64,000 nt of DNA from JAXLXE01 sp046328115 (lineage in GTDB: Bacteria > Chloroflexota > UBA6077 > JACCZL01): positions 372,001-436,000 of the forward strand of contig JAXLXE010000001.1 in the NCBI GenBank assembly GCA_046328115.1. The letters are read 5' to 3'. Both the position numbers and the translations under genes were made by a program. A model generated the notes under the pieces. The model was not told the DNA's origin. It did not search any database and saw only the letters and a list, made by a program, of their open reading frames with translations. This document shows positions 34,567-43,049 of this stretch, piece after piece (the stretch's first letter is position 1; every line of letters begins with the position of its first letter).

Positions 34567-35875
34567 TGACCCGCGAGAAGCGGAGACGCGGTTGCGGTCC
34601 GCGCTGGCCCGCGCCCGAGATGGCCGCCCGCGACTGGAGGGGTGGGCGTTCGAACTGCGCGAACGGAGTTTTTCCAGAGCGTCGATTCTGGAGCCGGGCG
34701 TGGTCAACCCCGGCCTAGCGCCGTCGACCGGTCAATCCGTGACCGGCCAACTTGACTTGAGATGGTCAGACGGCCGGGTGTCCCAGGTGTCGTTTGACGG
34801 GCCACTGCCCGAAGCCGAGCAGGGGCTGATTTCAGAGTGGCTGAGCCAGTCGATCAACGACGATGGAGCCGTTCCGATCATCGAGCCGTGCGCCGTGCCT
34901 GAGGTGCATGCGCACGATCCGGCGGTGTCGGCGATGGTGGGTAAGGGGTCCGAGGGTTTCCGCGCTGAGCTAAACAGAGTGGACCGGCTGGTGCGCCAGA
35001 AGGTTGCCAGCCCTGCTGAGATCTCGCTGCGGGTGGGACGGGAGCGTCGCACATTCGCCACGTCTACCGGGCAGCGGGTTGTCACTCGCCGCACTGCGTA
35101 CTCACTGACGGTGGCGGGAATGGACGATCTGGCGGCGGGCGTCTCCACCCGTCAACGTCCTGGTGAGATGCGGGTGTTGGCGGTTGCTGAGGAGTTGTCC
35201 AGAATTCAGGCGGCACCGGCTGACGGCGCCGAGTACGAACACGGTGAGCGGGCCGTGCTGTTTGGTCCACGGGTTGTGGATCAGTTGTGCCGGCGATTTC
35301 TGTTTCCGAACCTCCTGGCTGGGCCGGTGGCGGAGTCGCGGTCTCGATTTCACGTTGGCGACTTCGTCGCGCGTCGAAGGGTTGCCGCGGAAACCCTGAC
35401 GGTCCGGGTGAGCACCGTCCTGCCTTTCCAGATGGGGACCGCTCGGTGCGCGCGTGATGGGACGCCCGGTGGCACCGCGGTGCTGATCCGTGACGGTGGG
35501 CTGATGGCGCCGATCTCGAGCTATCGCGCCTCGTACCGGCACGGGTGGGCGCGAACTCCGTTTCCCTCGGCAAGCCCCTGGCTGGTGCTGTCCGATTCGC
35601 GCGGGATGCTGTCGCAGGCCGAGGCGCACGCGGCCCTGGACGTCGGTGTCGAGGTGCATGCCATCATGGGTTTGCACACCCAGGACCCACGCGCGGGGCG
35701 CTACGCGCTGATTGCCCCGAATGCGCTGCTGGTGCGCCAGTCGCGCGTTGTGGCGCGCCGGCACGTCCGTCTGATGGGCGATTTCTTGCAACAACTCCAA
35801 GATCCCTCCACCTACCTGGTGGAGATGCCGGGGGAGGCTCTTCCGTCACTCCTTTTAAGGTGCGAAGTTGCGTAG
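34547..35875 (+). CDS. TldE/PmbA-type protease partner subunit
   Basis: This is a 442-aa partner of the preceding TldD. TTG 34547 has GGGGGAGG 6 nt upstream, inside the end of tldD. It lacks an HExxxH motif, as TldE subunits do, and keeps the family architecture: an N-terminal domain followed by a beta-barrel half with GTARCARDGTPGG and a late PFPSASPWLVL. Overall similarity to PmbA is weak by eye, so the name rests on the coupling to tldD and on the domain pattern. Confidence 0.7.
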   Translation: MAVRDADDPREAETRLRSALARARDGRPRLEGWAFELRERSFSRASILEPGVVNPGLAPSTGQSVTGQLDLRWSDGRVSQVSFDGPLPEAEQGLISEWLSQSINDDGAVPIIEPCAVPEVHAHDPAVSAMVGKGSEGFRAELNRVDRLVRQKVASPAEISLRVGRERRTFATSTGQRVVTRRTAYSLTVAGMDDLAAGVSTRQRPGEMRVLAVAEELSRIQAAPADGAEYEHGERAVLFGPRVVDQLCRRFLFPNLLAGPVAESRSRFHVGDFVARRRVAAETLTVRVSTVLPFQMGTARCARDGTPGGTAVLIRDGGLMAPISSYRASYRHGWARTPFPSASPWLVLSDSRGMLSQAEAHAALDVGVEVHAIMGLHTQDPRAGRYALIAPNALLVRQSRVVARRHVRLMGDFLQQLQDPSTYLVEMPGEALPSLLLRCEVA

Positions 35876-35909
35876 GATTGGACCCGGGGCGGGCGCGTGC
35901 ACACGGTGC

Positions 35910-35915
35910 TATACT
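35910..35915 (+). promoter_or_regulatory. -10 element before the universal stress protein gene
   Basis: TATACT lies 37 bp before ATG 35953. No matching -35 is seen at 16-18 bp. Confidence 0.4.
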
Positions 35916-35952
35916 CGAATCGACGCCATCTGGTGGCACGGCGGGATAGCTG

Positions 35953-36381
35953 ATGCAGGCTAGCCGAATACTGGTACCGGTCACGGGGAACCCGACGGAC
36001 GACGAGGTCGTGGAGCTGGCGGCGAGCATCGCCCGCCGACAGAAGGCCGAGGTGTTCGCGCTCCATGTGATCGAGGTCAAGCGCACCCTCCCGCTGGACG
36101 CGGAGCTTCCGGATGAGGCAGCCCGCGGTGAGGAGATCCTCAATCGGGCCGAGGCCGCGGCGGAGAAGCACGGGATCCACCTTCAAACGGACCTGCTTCA
36201 GGCACGGGATGTGGGCCACGCGATTGTGGACGAGGCGCTCGAGCGCGGGATGGATCTCATCATCCTGGGGATCACGTACCGTAAGCGGTTCGGCGAGTTT
36301 GATCTGGGTGAGACCGCGCCTTACGTGCTGAAGCACGCGCCGTGCCGGGTCTGGGTGTGCCGCGAACCCACGTCAGTGTGA
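35953..36381 (+). CDS. Universal stress protein, UspA family
   Basis: This is a 142-aa UspA-fold protein. The N-terminal strand SRILVPVTGNPTDDEVVELA and the C-terminal DLIILGITYRKRFGEF and LGETAPYVLKHAPCRVWV match the family. The ATP-loop consensus GSxGxxxxxxxGS is modified, with GITYRKRF and GET in place of the usual Gly-Ser. That could reduce nucleotide binding. It is followed by two TrkA-type genes, a setting in which USP domains act in potassium or amino-acid transport control. Confidence 0.85.
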   Translation: MQASRILVPVTGNPTDDEVVELAASIARRQKAEVFALHVIEVKRTLPLDAELPDEAARGEEILNRAEAAAEKHGIHLQTDLLQARDVGHAIVDEALERGMDLIILGITYRKRFGEFDLGETAPYVLKHAPCRVWVCREPTSV

Positions 36382-36457
36382 TGTACAGGTGCGTATCGTG
36401 CGCGTCCGGCTCGTCGCGGAGGGTGCTACCGTCCGGGGCGGACGCCAGGAGTTGTAG

Positions 36458-36877
36458 ATGTTCGTGATCATCATGGGCTGCGGCAGAGTGGGGGCTCGGC
36501 TGGCGCTCATGCTAGAGCAGGAAGGTCACGAGGTGACCGTGCTGGACAAGGACCCGGCCGCATTCGACCGGCTTGGCTCCGGTTTCAGGGGCGTGACGAT
36601 CGCCGGCAATGGAATTGACATCGACGTGCTTCAACGCGCTGGCATCGAACGGGCGGATGCTTTTGCAGCGGTGACGCAGGGCGACAACCGCAATATCATG
36701 GCGTCGCAGATCGCGAAGAACGTATTCAGCGTCCCGAAGGTGGTGACGCGAATCTACGATCCGATCCGGTCTGACACGTTCAAGGCGCTGGGCCTGGAGG
36801 CTTTCAGCCCCACCGTGATCGGTGCGAGCGTGTTCTTCTCGTTGGTGACCGGCGCCGAGGCGCCGGAGCTGAAATGA
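36458..36877 (+). CDS. TrkA-N (RCK) domain protein, no C domain
   Basis: This is a 139-aa Rossmann-fold subunit that binds NAD(H) or nucleotides and gates potassium channels. CAGGAG precedes ATG 36458. The nucleotide loop is MGCGRVGARLALML with an acidic residue after beta-2 (TVLDKDPAAFDRL). There is no TrkA-C domain. Its partner follows 30 bp downstream. No channel gene (trkH, ktrB) is in the window, so it probably serves one encoded elsewhere. Confidence 0.85.
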   Translation: MFVIIMGCGRVGARLALMLEQEGHEVTVLDKDPAAFDRLGSGFRGVTIAGNGIDIDVLQRAGIERADAFAAVTQGDNRNIMASQIAKNVFSVPKVVTRIYDPIRSDTFKALGLEAFSPTVIGASVFFSLVTGAEAPELK

Positions 36878-36907
36878 GCAGGCGAGCGCAGCGGGAGCTG
36901 AATTGAC

Positions 36908-37570
36908 GTGTATGTGATCGTCGCGGGCGGCGGCAAGGTGGGGTTCTACCTGTCGCGTGAGTTGATTGCGCAGGGGCACGAGGTGCTGATCATCGAGAAG
37001 GACCGCGGGCGCGCGGAGATGATCGCGACTGAGCTTGGTAACGTGGTGCTATATGGCCAGGCGGACGAGGCCAGCACCCTAGGTGACGCTGGCGCGAACC
37101 GAGCGGATGTGGTGGCCGCGGTCACCGGTGATGACGAGGACAACCTGGTCATCTGCCAGGTGGCGAAGCGGAGATTTGACGTTGGGCGGACCCTGGCGCG
37201 GATCAACAACCCGAAGAACGAGCGGATTTTCCGCGCGCTGGGCATCGATGCCACGGTGAGCAGCACGGAGGTCATCCTGTCCATCATCGAGCAGGAGATC
37301 CCGTCCCAATCGCTCGTCCCGCTCTTGCGGCTGCGTCACGCGGACGTTGAGATCGTGGAGGCGGTGCTACCGGCCGGCTCGGCGCTGTCTGGCAAGCTCA
37401 TCCGTGACGTGGGAATGCCGGCGGAGTCGACGATCGCGCTGGTGATCCGATCCGGGCAGCCGCTCATCCCAACGGGTGCGATGGATCTTCGAGTGGGAGA
37501 CGAGATCATTGCGTTGACGCGCCCAGCTCGCGAAGAAGAGCTGAGGAATCTGTTTTTCGCGCTCAACTAA
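36908..37570 (+). CDS. TrkA-type potassium channel regulatory subunit (TrkA-N plus TrkA-C)
   Basis: This is a 220-aa protein with an N-terminal RCK domain (YVIVAGGGKVGFYLSREL, then LIIEKDRGRAEMI) and a C-terminal RCK_C domain (VEAVLPAGSALSGKLIRDV, LIPTGAMDLRVGDEIIAL). GTG 36908 is the start. Together with the preceding shorter TrkA-N gene it probably forms the gating ring of a Ktr/Trk potassium channel located elsewhere. Confidence 0.88.
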   Translation: MYVIVAGGGKVGFYLSRELIAQGHEVLIIEKDRGRAEMIATELGNVVLYGQADEASTLGDAGANRADVVAAVTGDDEDNLVICQVAKRRFDVGRTLARINNPKNERIFRALGIDATVSSTEVILSIIEQEIPSQSLVPLLRLRHADVEIVEAVLPAGSALSGKLIRDVGMPAESTIALVIRSGQPLIPTGAMDLRVGDEIIALTRPAREEELRNLFFALN

Positions 37571-37786
37571 TGGCCCCTGGTGGCACGGAATCAGCGTACG
37601 GGGTTGTGTGCACCGGCGCGACATAGGGATTGAGACATCGGGCCTGTTGGCGTGACGCTCAAACGTGCTGATTCTGCGCAAAATAGCCGCAATAGACGGT
37701 CCCCGAGGAGTAGCGCAGAGCGTTGTACTGGTTGCATCACGGTGGGAAAGCGCGGCTCGGGGTGAGCGGCGCGAGGAGGCCAGTAC

Positions 37787-38119
37787 ATGAATGAGCAGCT
37801 CGTGTGGAATCGTGCCGATGAGATCGCAACTCGTCGGCGGGTTGCGCACGGCGCCCTCCGTCAGGCCGCTCGACACGAGCATGCTGTTGAGGCATGCCTC
37901 GGTGAGCTCGGCGGCTATGACGCGCCAACGATGGGACTGGTCGCCTCGGTGCTGCGCCGGGTCCGCCGCCATGCGGATCGGGCCGAAGGGCTGGCGCAGA
38001 TGGCCTCACGGATCAACCGCGACCCGGAGTTTGCACCGGTCCTGGTGGAGGCGCTCCATCGGCAGCGCGGATTACGCGCGCGCATCGAAGCCTGGTGCGA
38101 CCAAAACCAGTCAGCCTAG
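37787..38119 (+). CDS. Hypothetical protein, 110 aa, helical
   Basis: I do not recognise this 110-aa protein. AGGAGG precedes ATG 37787 at good spacing. The sequence is rich in Ala, Arg and His and looks all-helical (HGALRQAARHEHAVEACLGEL; VASVLRRVRRHADRAEGL). No domain or motif is clear. It stands alone between the potassium regulators and a convergent aldehyde dehydrogenase gene. Confidence 0.6.
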   Translation: MNEQLVWNRADEIATRRRVAHGALRQAARHEHAVEACLGELGGYDAPTMGLVASVLRRVRRHADRAEGLAQMASRINRDPEFAPVLVEALHRQRGLRARIEAWCDQNQSA

Positions 38120-38163
38120 GGACAATTCCCAGGTAGGGCAAAGCGTTGGTCTGGCAGGCTGCT

Positions 38164-38185
38164 AGCGGGCAACGTGGCGCCCGCT
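38164..38185. terminator. Hairpin between convergent genes
   Basis: AGCGGGC/GCCCGCT forms a 7-bp stem with an 8-nt loop, at the end of the aldehyde dehydrogenase gene and downstream of the 110-aa hypothetical gene. There is no T tract. Confidence 0.4.
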
Positions 38186-39648
38186 CAGGCGCCCACGTAC
38201 ACCATCCGCTCATCCGTGAAGAAGTCGAACGCGGCCTCGCCGCATTCGTGCTGGCCGAGCCCGCTTCCCTTGACACCACCGAACGGAACCTGCGCCTCAC
38301 CACCTAGTGTGGGGATGTTGACGTGGAGCATCCCCGCCTCGCTCGACCGGGCGTACGCCATGGCTCGGCCCACGTCTCGCGTGTAGACGGATGACGAGAG
38401 CCCGTAGCGGACGTCGTTGGCGATCGACATGGCATCGTCGAAGTCATCGGCGGGGATGATGGAGAGTACCGGGCCGAAGATCTCGTCCTGGGCGATGGTC
38501 ATGGACCGGTCCACGTTGACGAAGATCGTGGGCTCCACGAAGTGGCCTTCTGCGAGCTCCGGGCGGCTGGGGCTGCTGCCGTCGAGCAAGAGTGTGGCCC
38601 CGTCTGCCTGCCCCCGCTTGATGTAGTCCAGGACGGTCTGGCGCTGGCTGGCGTCGACGATCGGCCCCATGGTGACGCCTTGTTGGAGGCCGTCGCCGGT
38701 CACAATGTGTTCCGCGCGATCGGCGACTAGCTCCGTGAACTCGTGGAGGATGGAGCGCTGGACGACGGCGCGGCTAGTGGCGGTGCAGCGCTGTCCGGTG
38801 GATCCGAATGCCCCGGTGGCGACATCCGCGGCGGCTTTCGGCAGATCCGCATCATCGAGGACGATGACGGGGTTCTTCCCGCCGAGCTCTAGCTGGACCT
38901 TGCAGAAACGCCGCGCGGCGCGCGCGTAAAGCGCGGCGCCGACCTGGTTTGAACCGGTGAAGGTGATGGCTTTGACCCGTGGGTCATCCACGATCACGTT
39001 TCCCACGGTGCCTCCGGAGCCGATGACCAGGTTGAGCACGCCCGGCGGGAGTCCGGCCTCCGCGTACGCCTGCACCAGGAGCTGGGCGCACCAGGGTACG
39101 AGCGACGCGGGCTTGAACACCACGGTATTGCCGGCGACGAGGGCCGGGGCGATCTTCCAGGCAGGGATGCAGAACGGGAAGTTCCACGGCGTGATCACGC
39201 CGACCACGCCAAGCGGTGCCTTTTCGGTGTAGATGAGGACGTTGCGCATGGCGGAGGGGATGGTCTTGCCGTGCATGCGCACGCCTTCGCCGGCGGCGAA
39301 GTACATGTTTGCCAGGCCGCGATCTAGCTCCGCCAGTGCTTCCGGTAGGATCTTGCCTTCTTCCTGCGTAAGCGCGCGGGCGATCTCGGCGCGGCGCGAT
39401 TCTATGATCTGTGCCGCCTTGTTCACGATCTTGCCGCGCTCTGGCGAGGGCACGTCACGCCATGCCGCGAAGGCCGCCTGGGCGGAGTCGATGGCGGCCT
39501 GGGCATCCGCCGGTGTGGACTGTGTGGCGTGGTTGAGCACCTGGGAGGCGCGGGCGGGGTTGGTATTAGGCGTCATGTCGGCGAGGGAGCCGCGCTGCCA
39601 GGCGCCGTTGATGAAGTTGAGGATTTCGTCACCGGTGGATGTGCTCAT
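38185..39648 (-). CDS. NAD(P)-dependent aldehyde dehydrogenase
   Basis: This 487-aa aldehyde dehydrogenase oxidises aldehydes to acids. Catalytic residues are Asn156 (TPWNFPF), Glu254 (ELGGKNP) and Cys288 (GQRCTATSR). The C-terminal FGGVKGSGLG and the oligomerisation tail are intact. Among subfamilies, the pattern resembles alpha-ketoglutarate semialdehyde dehydrogenases of sugar-acid pathways more than betaine aldehyde dehydrogenases, but this is by eye. ATG 39648 is in an isolated gene; a sugar-acid role would fit the other dehydratase and aldolase genes. Confidence 0.9.
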   Translation of the reverse strand: MSTSTGDEILNFINGAWQRGSLADMTPNTNPARASQVLNHATQSTPADAQAAIDSAQAAFAAWRDVPSPERGKIVNKAAQIIESRRAEIARALTQEEGKILPEALAELDRGLANMYFAAGEGVRMHGKTIPSAMRNVLIYTEKAPLGVVGVITPWNFPFCIPAWKIAPALVAGNTVVFKPASLVPWCAQLLVQAYAEAGLPPGVLNLVIGSGGTVGNVIVDDPRVKAITFTGSNQVGAALYARAARRFCKVQLELGGKNPVIVLDDADLPKAAADVATGAFGSTGQRCTATSRAVVQRSILHEFTELVADRAEHIVTGDGLQQGVTMGPIVDASQRQTVLDYIKRGQADGATLLLDGSSPSRPELAEGHFVEPTIFVNVDRSMTIAQDEIFGPVLSIIPADDFDDAMSIANDVRYGLSSSVYTRDVGRAMAYARSSEAGMLHVNIPTLGGEAQVPFGGVKGSGLGQHECGEAAFDFFTDERMVYVGA

Positions 39649-39787
39649 GTTGCTACTGTCCTGGAGTCTGACGCGCGGCGTGGCCGTGCGCGGGGTGGTT
39701 GAGGATAACAGAGCGCTCGTTTCGTGGCAGGCGCGGGCCTCTGGTATGCTTATGGGTCGATAGTGCGATTCTGACGGGATCGCGCGC

Positions 39788-39859
39788 GCCGATGTAGCTC
39801 AGGGGTAGAGCAGCCGCCTCGTAAGCGGCAGGCCGTGAGTTCGAATCTCACCATCGGCT
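39788..39859 (+). tRNA. tRNA-Thr (CGT)
   Basis: The acceptor stem is GCCGATG/CATCGGC and the anticodon stem GCCGC/GCGGC, with anticodon CGT at 39820-39822. The 3' CCA is not encoded. A TATGCT at 39745-39750 may be its -10 element. Confidence 0.92.
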
Positions 39860-39896
39860 CCCACCGCGGGATCGGGCGCTGTGGCCGCGGGGTCGT

Positions 39897-40235
39897 TCAA
39901 CGCGTGACGGGGTTGAGGTCAAGCGGCTCGGGGTTGGCCTCACAGGCGATGCCGTCGCGGTCGCTATCGAGTTGCCGCGGGTCGCTGGCGTCGGCTCTGA
40001 GCAGCGCCTGAGCATCAGCCTGGCTGCCGATGTCCAGACAATTGATGGCTTCGGCGCGGCCAGCGTACGCCGCGTAGTTCGGGCCAGCGGTGCCGCCATC
40101 GCTCGGAACGGTCAGAGCCCCAGCGTCGCCATCCTGCGCGCGGACTGCCGTGGAGAGAGTGAGCAGCACTGCTAAGGCCCACGGAAACGGAGCGGTCCGG
40201 AGCACTCTCCTCGTCCTCGGCAACGCGGGAGACAT
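39897..40235 (-). CDS. Secreted excalibur-domain calcium-binding protein
   Basis: This is a 112-aa exported protein with a signal peptide (hydrophobic PWALAVLLTLSTAV, cleavage near RAQDG). The C-terminal excalibur domain has NCLDIGSQADAQALL and the DxDxDG motif DSDRDGIACE, which binds calcium, with two cysteines set to pair. ATG 40235 is the start. Such domains are often at the surface and can be next to thermonuclease or endonuclease modules; none is fused here. Confidence 0.85.
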   Translation of the reverse strand: MSPALPRTRRVLRTAPFPWALAVLLTLSTAVRAQDGDAGALTVPSDGGTAGPNYAAYAGRAEAINCLDIGSQADAQALLRADASDPRQLDSDRDGIACEANPEPLDLNPVTR

Positions 40236-40558
40236 CGTAGTGGACGATGATACACGCCTCGCTCAGCGTGAAGAGCCGGACCGCAACGTGCCCGGGTCTG
40301 GGGTCCCTTGAAGTGCGCAATCAAGCTCACGTGCGTCGCAAGACGTTTGATGTATTGTTTCGACGGCATCTGCAGGAATGTGGCCTTTTCGAGAGACTGC
40401 GTAGTTGATACACTGACCCGCCATCGACATAACGCCCGAGTGAGGAGGTGTTGACGGAGCGCGCCGAACGGCTGAGACTACGCGATTGCCTCAGGCGGTG
40501 TAACTGTGGCGAGACGGCTGTCTGGGCGAACTTTGGTGATTTGAAATAGGGGGCTCAG
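40236..40558. other. Intergenic region with promoter-like element
   Basis: This 323-bp stretch has no gene I can support. TACACT at 40409-40414 could be a -10 element for the downstream beta-helix gene, with a weak TTTTCG near -35. The region is otherwise of ordinary composition. Confidence 0.35.
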
Positions 40559-41578
40559 GTGGGAGACAGAGTAGCGCGGTTATCTCGCTGCGTACGGAGA
40601 TGGGAACGGAGCGCGACGCTCCGACGATTCACCTGGCTGGTTGTGGCGGCGGTGGCGATCGTGCCGGCGTTCGGTACGGGGGCGTCACCCGTTCTTGCGC
40701 AGGCGTCACGGACGTGGGTGTCTGGAGTCGGCGACGACGTGAACCCTTGTAGTCGAACCGCTCCCTGCAAGACGTTTGCCGGGGCAATCTCCAAGACCGC
40801 GACGAACGGTGAGATCAGCGTGCTGGATCCGGGTGGGTTTGGAGCGGTGACCATCACCAAGTCCATCACGATCGATGGCACAAACGGGGCGGGTTTTGGC
40901 TCCATCCTCGCGGCAGGAACGAACGGGATTCTCATCAACATCACGAACACCGCGGATACCAATAGCACGGTCATTCTCCGAAACCTATCCATCAACGGCT
41001 TCAGTACAGGGCTCAATGGGATACGGATCTTGGCCGCCAGGTCCGTCATCATCGAGGAGACGGAGGCTTTTGGCTTCCGCGGATCCAGCACTTCGCGGGG
41101 GATCTCAGATGAACGGCAAGCTCCCGGCAATCTTGCCGTCTCCAATTCTTCGTTCACGAACAACTCGCAGGTAGGCATTGCGATTGTTTCGCCGAACCGG
41201 TCCCGCATCACGGCAGTGCTGGACAACGTGCTGGTCCACGGAAATGGCACGGGTCTGTCGCTGGCGTTCAACGCTGGCGTTACCGTGACGGACTCTGCCA
41301 TCACGGCCAACACGACGGATCTGGGGTTTGGGATCGTAGTCCAGCACAACGGCACTGAGGTGCAACTGGCGAGAACGGTCATCGCGGGCAACGGGACCGT
41401 GGGGCTGCGTCTTCAGACAGAGTCTCCGACGGTGCGGATCTCCGAGACCATGATCGTGGACAACGCGGGTGCCGGCGTCAGCGTGGGCGGAGGGACGTTC
41501 CGGTCCTGGGGCAATAACCGGATTGCCGGGAACGCCGACGATTCAACTCCCGGCGGCTCGATCATTCCGCAGCAGTGA
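40559..41578 (+). CDS. Secreted right-handed beta-helix protein
   Basis: This is a 339-aa exported protein. GTG 40559 has AGGGGG 5 nt upstream. After a basic N-terminus, FTWLVVAAVAIVPAFG acts as a signal peptide with cleavage near VLAQA. The mature protein begins with TWVSGVGDDVNPCSRTAPCKTF, a start shared by a group of beta-helix proteins. It has many short parallel beta-helix rungs (LRNLSINGFSTGLNGIRI, LDNVLVHGNGTGLSLAF). No catalytic residues of a pectate lyase are evident, so binding or structural roles are possible. It lies alone. Confidence 0.8.
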   Translation: MGDRVARLSRCVRRWERSATLRRFTWLVVAAVAIVPAFGTGASPVLAQASRTWVSGVGDDVNPCSRTAPCKTFAGAISKTATNGEISVLDPGGFGAVTITKSITIDGTNGAGFGSILAAGTNGILINITNTADTNSTVILRNLSINGFSTGLNGIRILAARSVIIEETEAFGFRGSSTSRGISDERQAPGNLAVSNSSFTNNSQVGIAIVSPNRSRITAVLDNVLVHGNGTGLSLAFNAGVTVTDSAITANTTDLGFGIVVQHNGTEVQLARTVIAGNGTVGLRLQTESPTVRISETMIVDNAGAGVSVGGGTFRSWGNNRIAGNADDSTPGGSIIPQQ

Positions 41579-41763
41579 TGCGCACGGGCGAGAAAGTGTC
41601 GCCCTGCCGTCTGAGTGTGGCTGGGCGGGCGCGTGGCGCTCGTCCAGCCGCCGCCGATCCGTGAAGCTCGCGCGAGCAGAACCGTCCGTCGCCGATTGGC
41701 ATGGGCGGCCGGAAGCGCGGATTAGATGGGTGTGTCGCTGTTCGACGGACGGCCGTTCTTGCG

Positions 41764-42033
41764 TCATTGCCGTAGGCTGATGGCGTCGTTGGCGCCGCCA
41801 CTGACGGGTGGGATCAGAGCTAGCTCGTCGCCATCGTGAAGCGGGTAGGTGGCCGCGACGTACTCCTGATTGACCGCGAGCATGCCTTGCTCCAGCCGGG
41901 TGAGGCGTGGGAAGCGCTGGCTCAGGGATGCAAGGGCTTCCGCGACGGTGGCCCCGCTGCGGACCTCGAGGTCGAGCCGGCTGGCGCCCGCGGCTTCACG
42001 GTAGGTGGCAAACAGTCTGATCTTGATGGTCAT
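41764..42033 (-). CDS. moaD: MoaD-type ubiquitin-like sulfur carrier with C-terminal tail
   Basis: This is an 89-aa beta-grasp protein of the MoaD/ThiS family, the sulfur carrier subunit of molybdopterin synthase. ATG 42033 overlaps the ydjC stop (ATGA). The N-terminus IKIRLFATYREAAG and the ending DELALIPPVSGG are typical. Mature MoaD must end in Gly-Gly, but here Gly79-Gly80 is followed by 9 more residues (ANDAISLRQ). It would therefore need trimming before activation. No moaE, moaA or moeB is in the window. It could also be a carrier for another pathway. Confidence 0.82.
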   Translation of the reverse strand: MTIKIRLFATYREAAGASRLDLEVRSGATVAEALASLSQRFPRLTRLEQGMLAVNQEYVAATYPLHDGDELALIPPVSGGANDAISLRQ

Positions 42034-42923
42034 GCCGCACCAGTATACGGTTGCTCGTCTGGGAGGTCCCGGAAGGTAGTGAGCTGGATGCATTCCTCCT
42101 CCAGGAGAGATGTGACCTCTGGCGTGACAAGCGCGGCGTACTCGGCTTCACGGCCGCCCGTGAAGGAGGTGAGCTGGGCTAGCTCCCGGTCTGGGAATCC
42201 GGGATGCGCCATCAATTCGGTGGTGCCGCGCGGAAGCTGGCGGAGCTGGGCCGTCAGCGCGCGGGAGCCGAATCCCATCCCGAGGGCGATGCCGCGGAAC
42301 TGGAGGGAGCCGCCGATCCGGAAGGGGAAACGCCTGCGCGAGATGCTGGCGCGCGCGGCGACTGAGATCACGGCAACGCGGACCAGATCTAGTGGCCCTG
42401 CCCCGGGAAGGTGGCCGAGCGGCTCGCGCGGATGGCGCACCCAGCGGATGCCCTGCTCGGATGCCAGCTCGTCCACCACGGGGCGGACGACAGGGTGGAT
42501 GTGGATGTGATGGTGTGAGTCCAGATGGGACGGTTTTGCGCCGAGCTGGGCGAGTTTTGCGAGCTGGGCGCCCAGCTCCGCGCGGATCTCCTGGGTACTG
42601 ACCATTCCTAGCGAGAGGCGGAGGGCGAGCTGCCACAGCACGAGGAAGGCACCGTTGCGATCCACCAGGCTCGGTACCTGGGAAGGATTGAGAAGTGGAC
42701 GGCCGGCGGTGAGGGTGAGGTGCGCACCGAGATCGAGGGTGGGGTGTTCGCTTGCCCGCGACACGGCATCGGCGGCCGATGGGAGGTTTGCCATGATGCT
42801 GGCGGCGGTTACGATCCCGTGGGTGTGGGCGCTGATGATGCCCTGATTGACCCCGGGGCTGATGCCGAAGTCATCAGCATTCACGATGAGCGTCCGAGGG
42901 CCGTGATGCGTCGTTTGCGCCAT
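42030..42923 (-). CDS. YdjC/ChbG-family carbohydrate deacetylase
   Basis: This is a metal-dependent deacetylase-like protein of 297 aa. Metal and catalytic residues lie in LIVNADDFGISPGVNQGI, LGAHLTLTAG and SHLDSHHHIHIHPVV. Family members remove acetyl groups from chitooligosaccharides or diacetylated hopanoid/sugar substrates (HpnK). The ATG at 42923 lies 7 nt after a TACAAT, so the mRNA may be leaderless. It overlaps moaD by 4 nt; the two functions are not known to be linked. The nearby glycosyltransferase genes (43745, 44430) favour a lipid-linked sugar role. Confidence 0.85.
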   Translation of the reverse strand: MAQTTHHGPRTLIVNADDFGISPGVNQGIISAHTHGIVTAASIMANLPSAADAVSRASEHPTLDLGAHLTLTAGRPLLNPSQVPSLVDRNGAFLVLWQLALRLSLGMVSTQEIRAELGAQLAKLAQLGAKPSHLDSHHHIHIHPVVRPVVDELASEQGIRWVRHPREPLGHLPGAGPLDLVRVAVISVAARASISRRRFPFRIGGSLQFRGIALGMGFGSRALTAQLRQLPRGTTELMAHPGFPDRELAQLTSFTGGREAEYAALVTPEVTSLLEEECIQLTTFRDLPDEQPYTGAA

Positions 42924-42930
42924 TGCGATA

Positions 42931-42936
42931 ATTGTA
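42931..42936 (-). promoter_or_regulatory. -10 element of the ydjC/moaD operon (probable leaderless start)
   Basis: TACAAT read on the minus strand lies 7 nt before ATG 42923, so transcription would begin at or next to the start codon. On the plus strand TATACT at 42952-42957 could drive the divergent methyltransferase gene. Confidence 0.45.
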
Positions 42937-43049
42937 CCGAGGGCCGGGCGATATACTCCGAGACGACGTTGCTGGCTCGCATTCCCAGCCCGCTCGAATC
43001 CTGGCATCCTGGCGTGGTGACACCGGTTTGGACCTGAGCCCGATCAGCC

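Noticed and set aside
39972..40175. Plus-strand frame over the excalibur gene
   Set aside because: The opposite strand has a clear signal peptide and DxDxDG motif; the plus frame shows none.
41543..41767. A minus-strand frame after moaD as a possible moaE remnant
   Set aside because: The translation has no MoaE motif (no conserved lysine or Gly-Arg patterns) and looks like random Arg/Pro-rich sequence.
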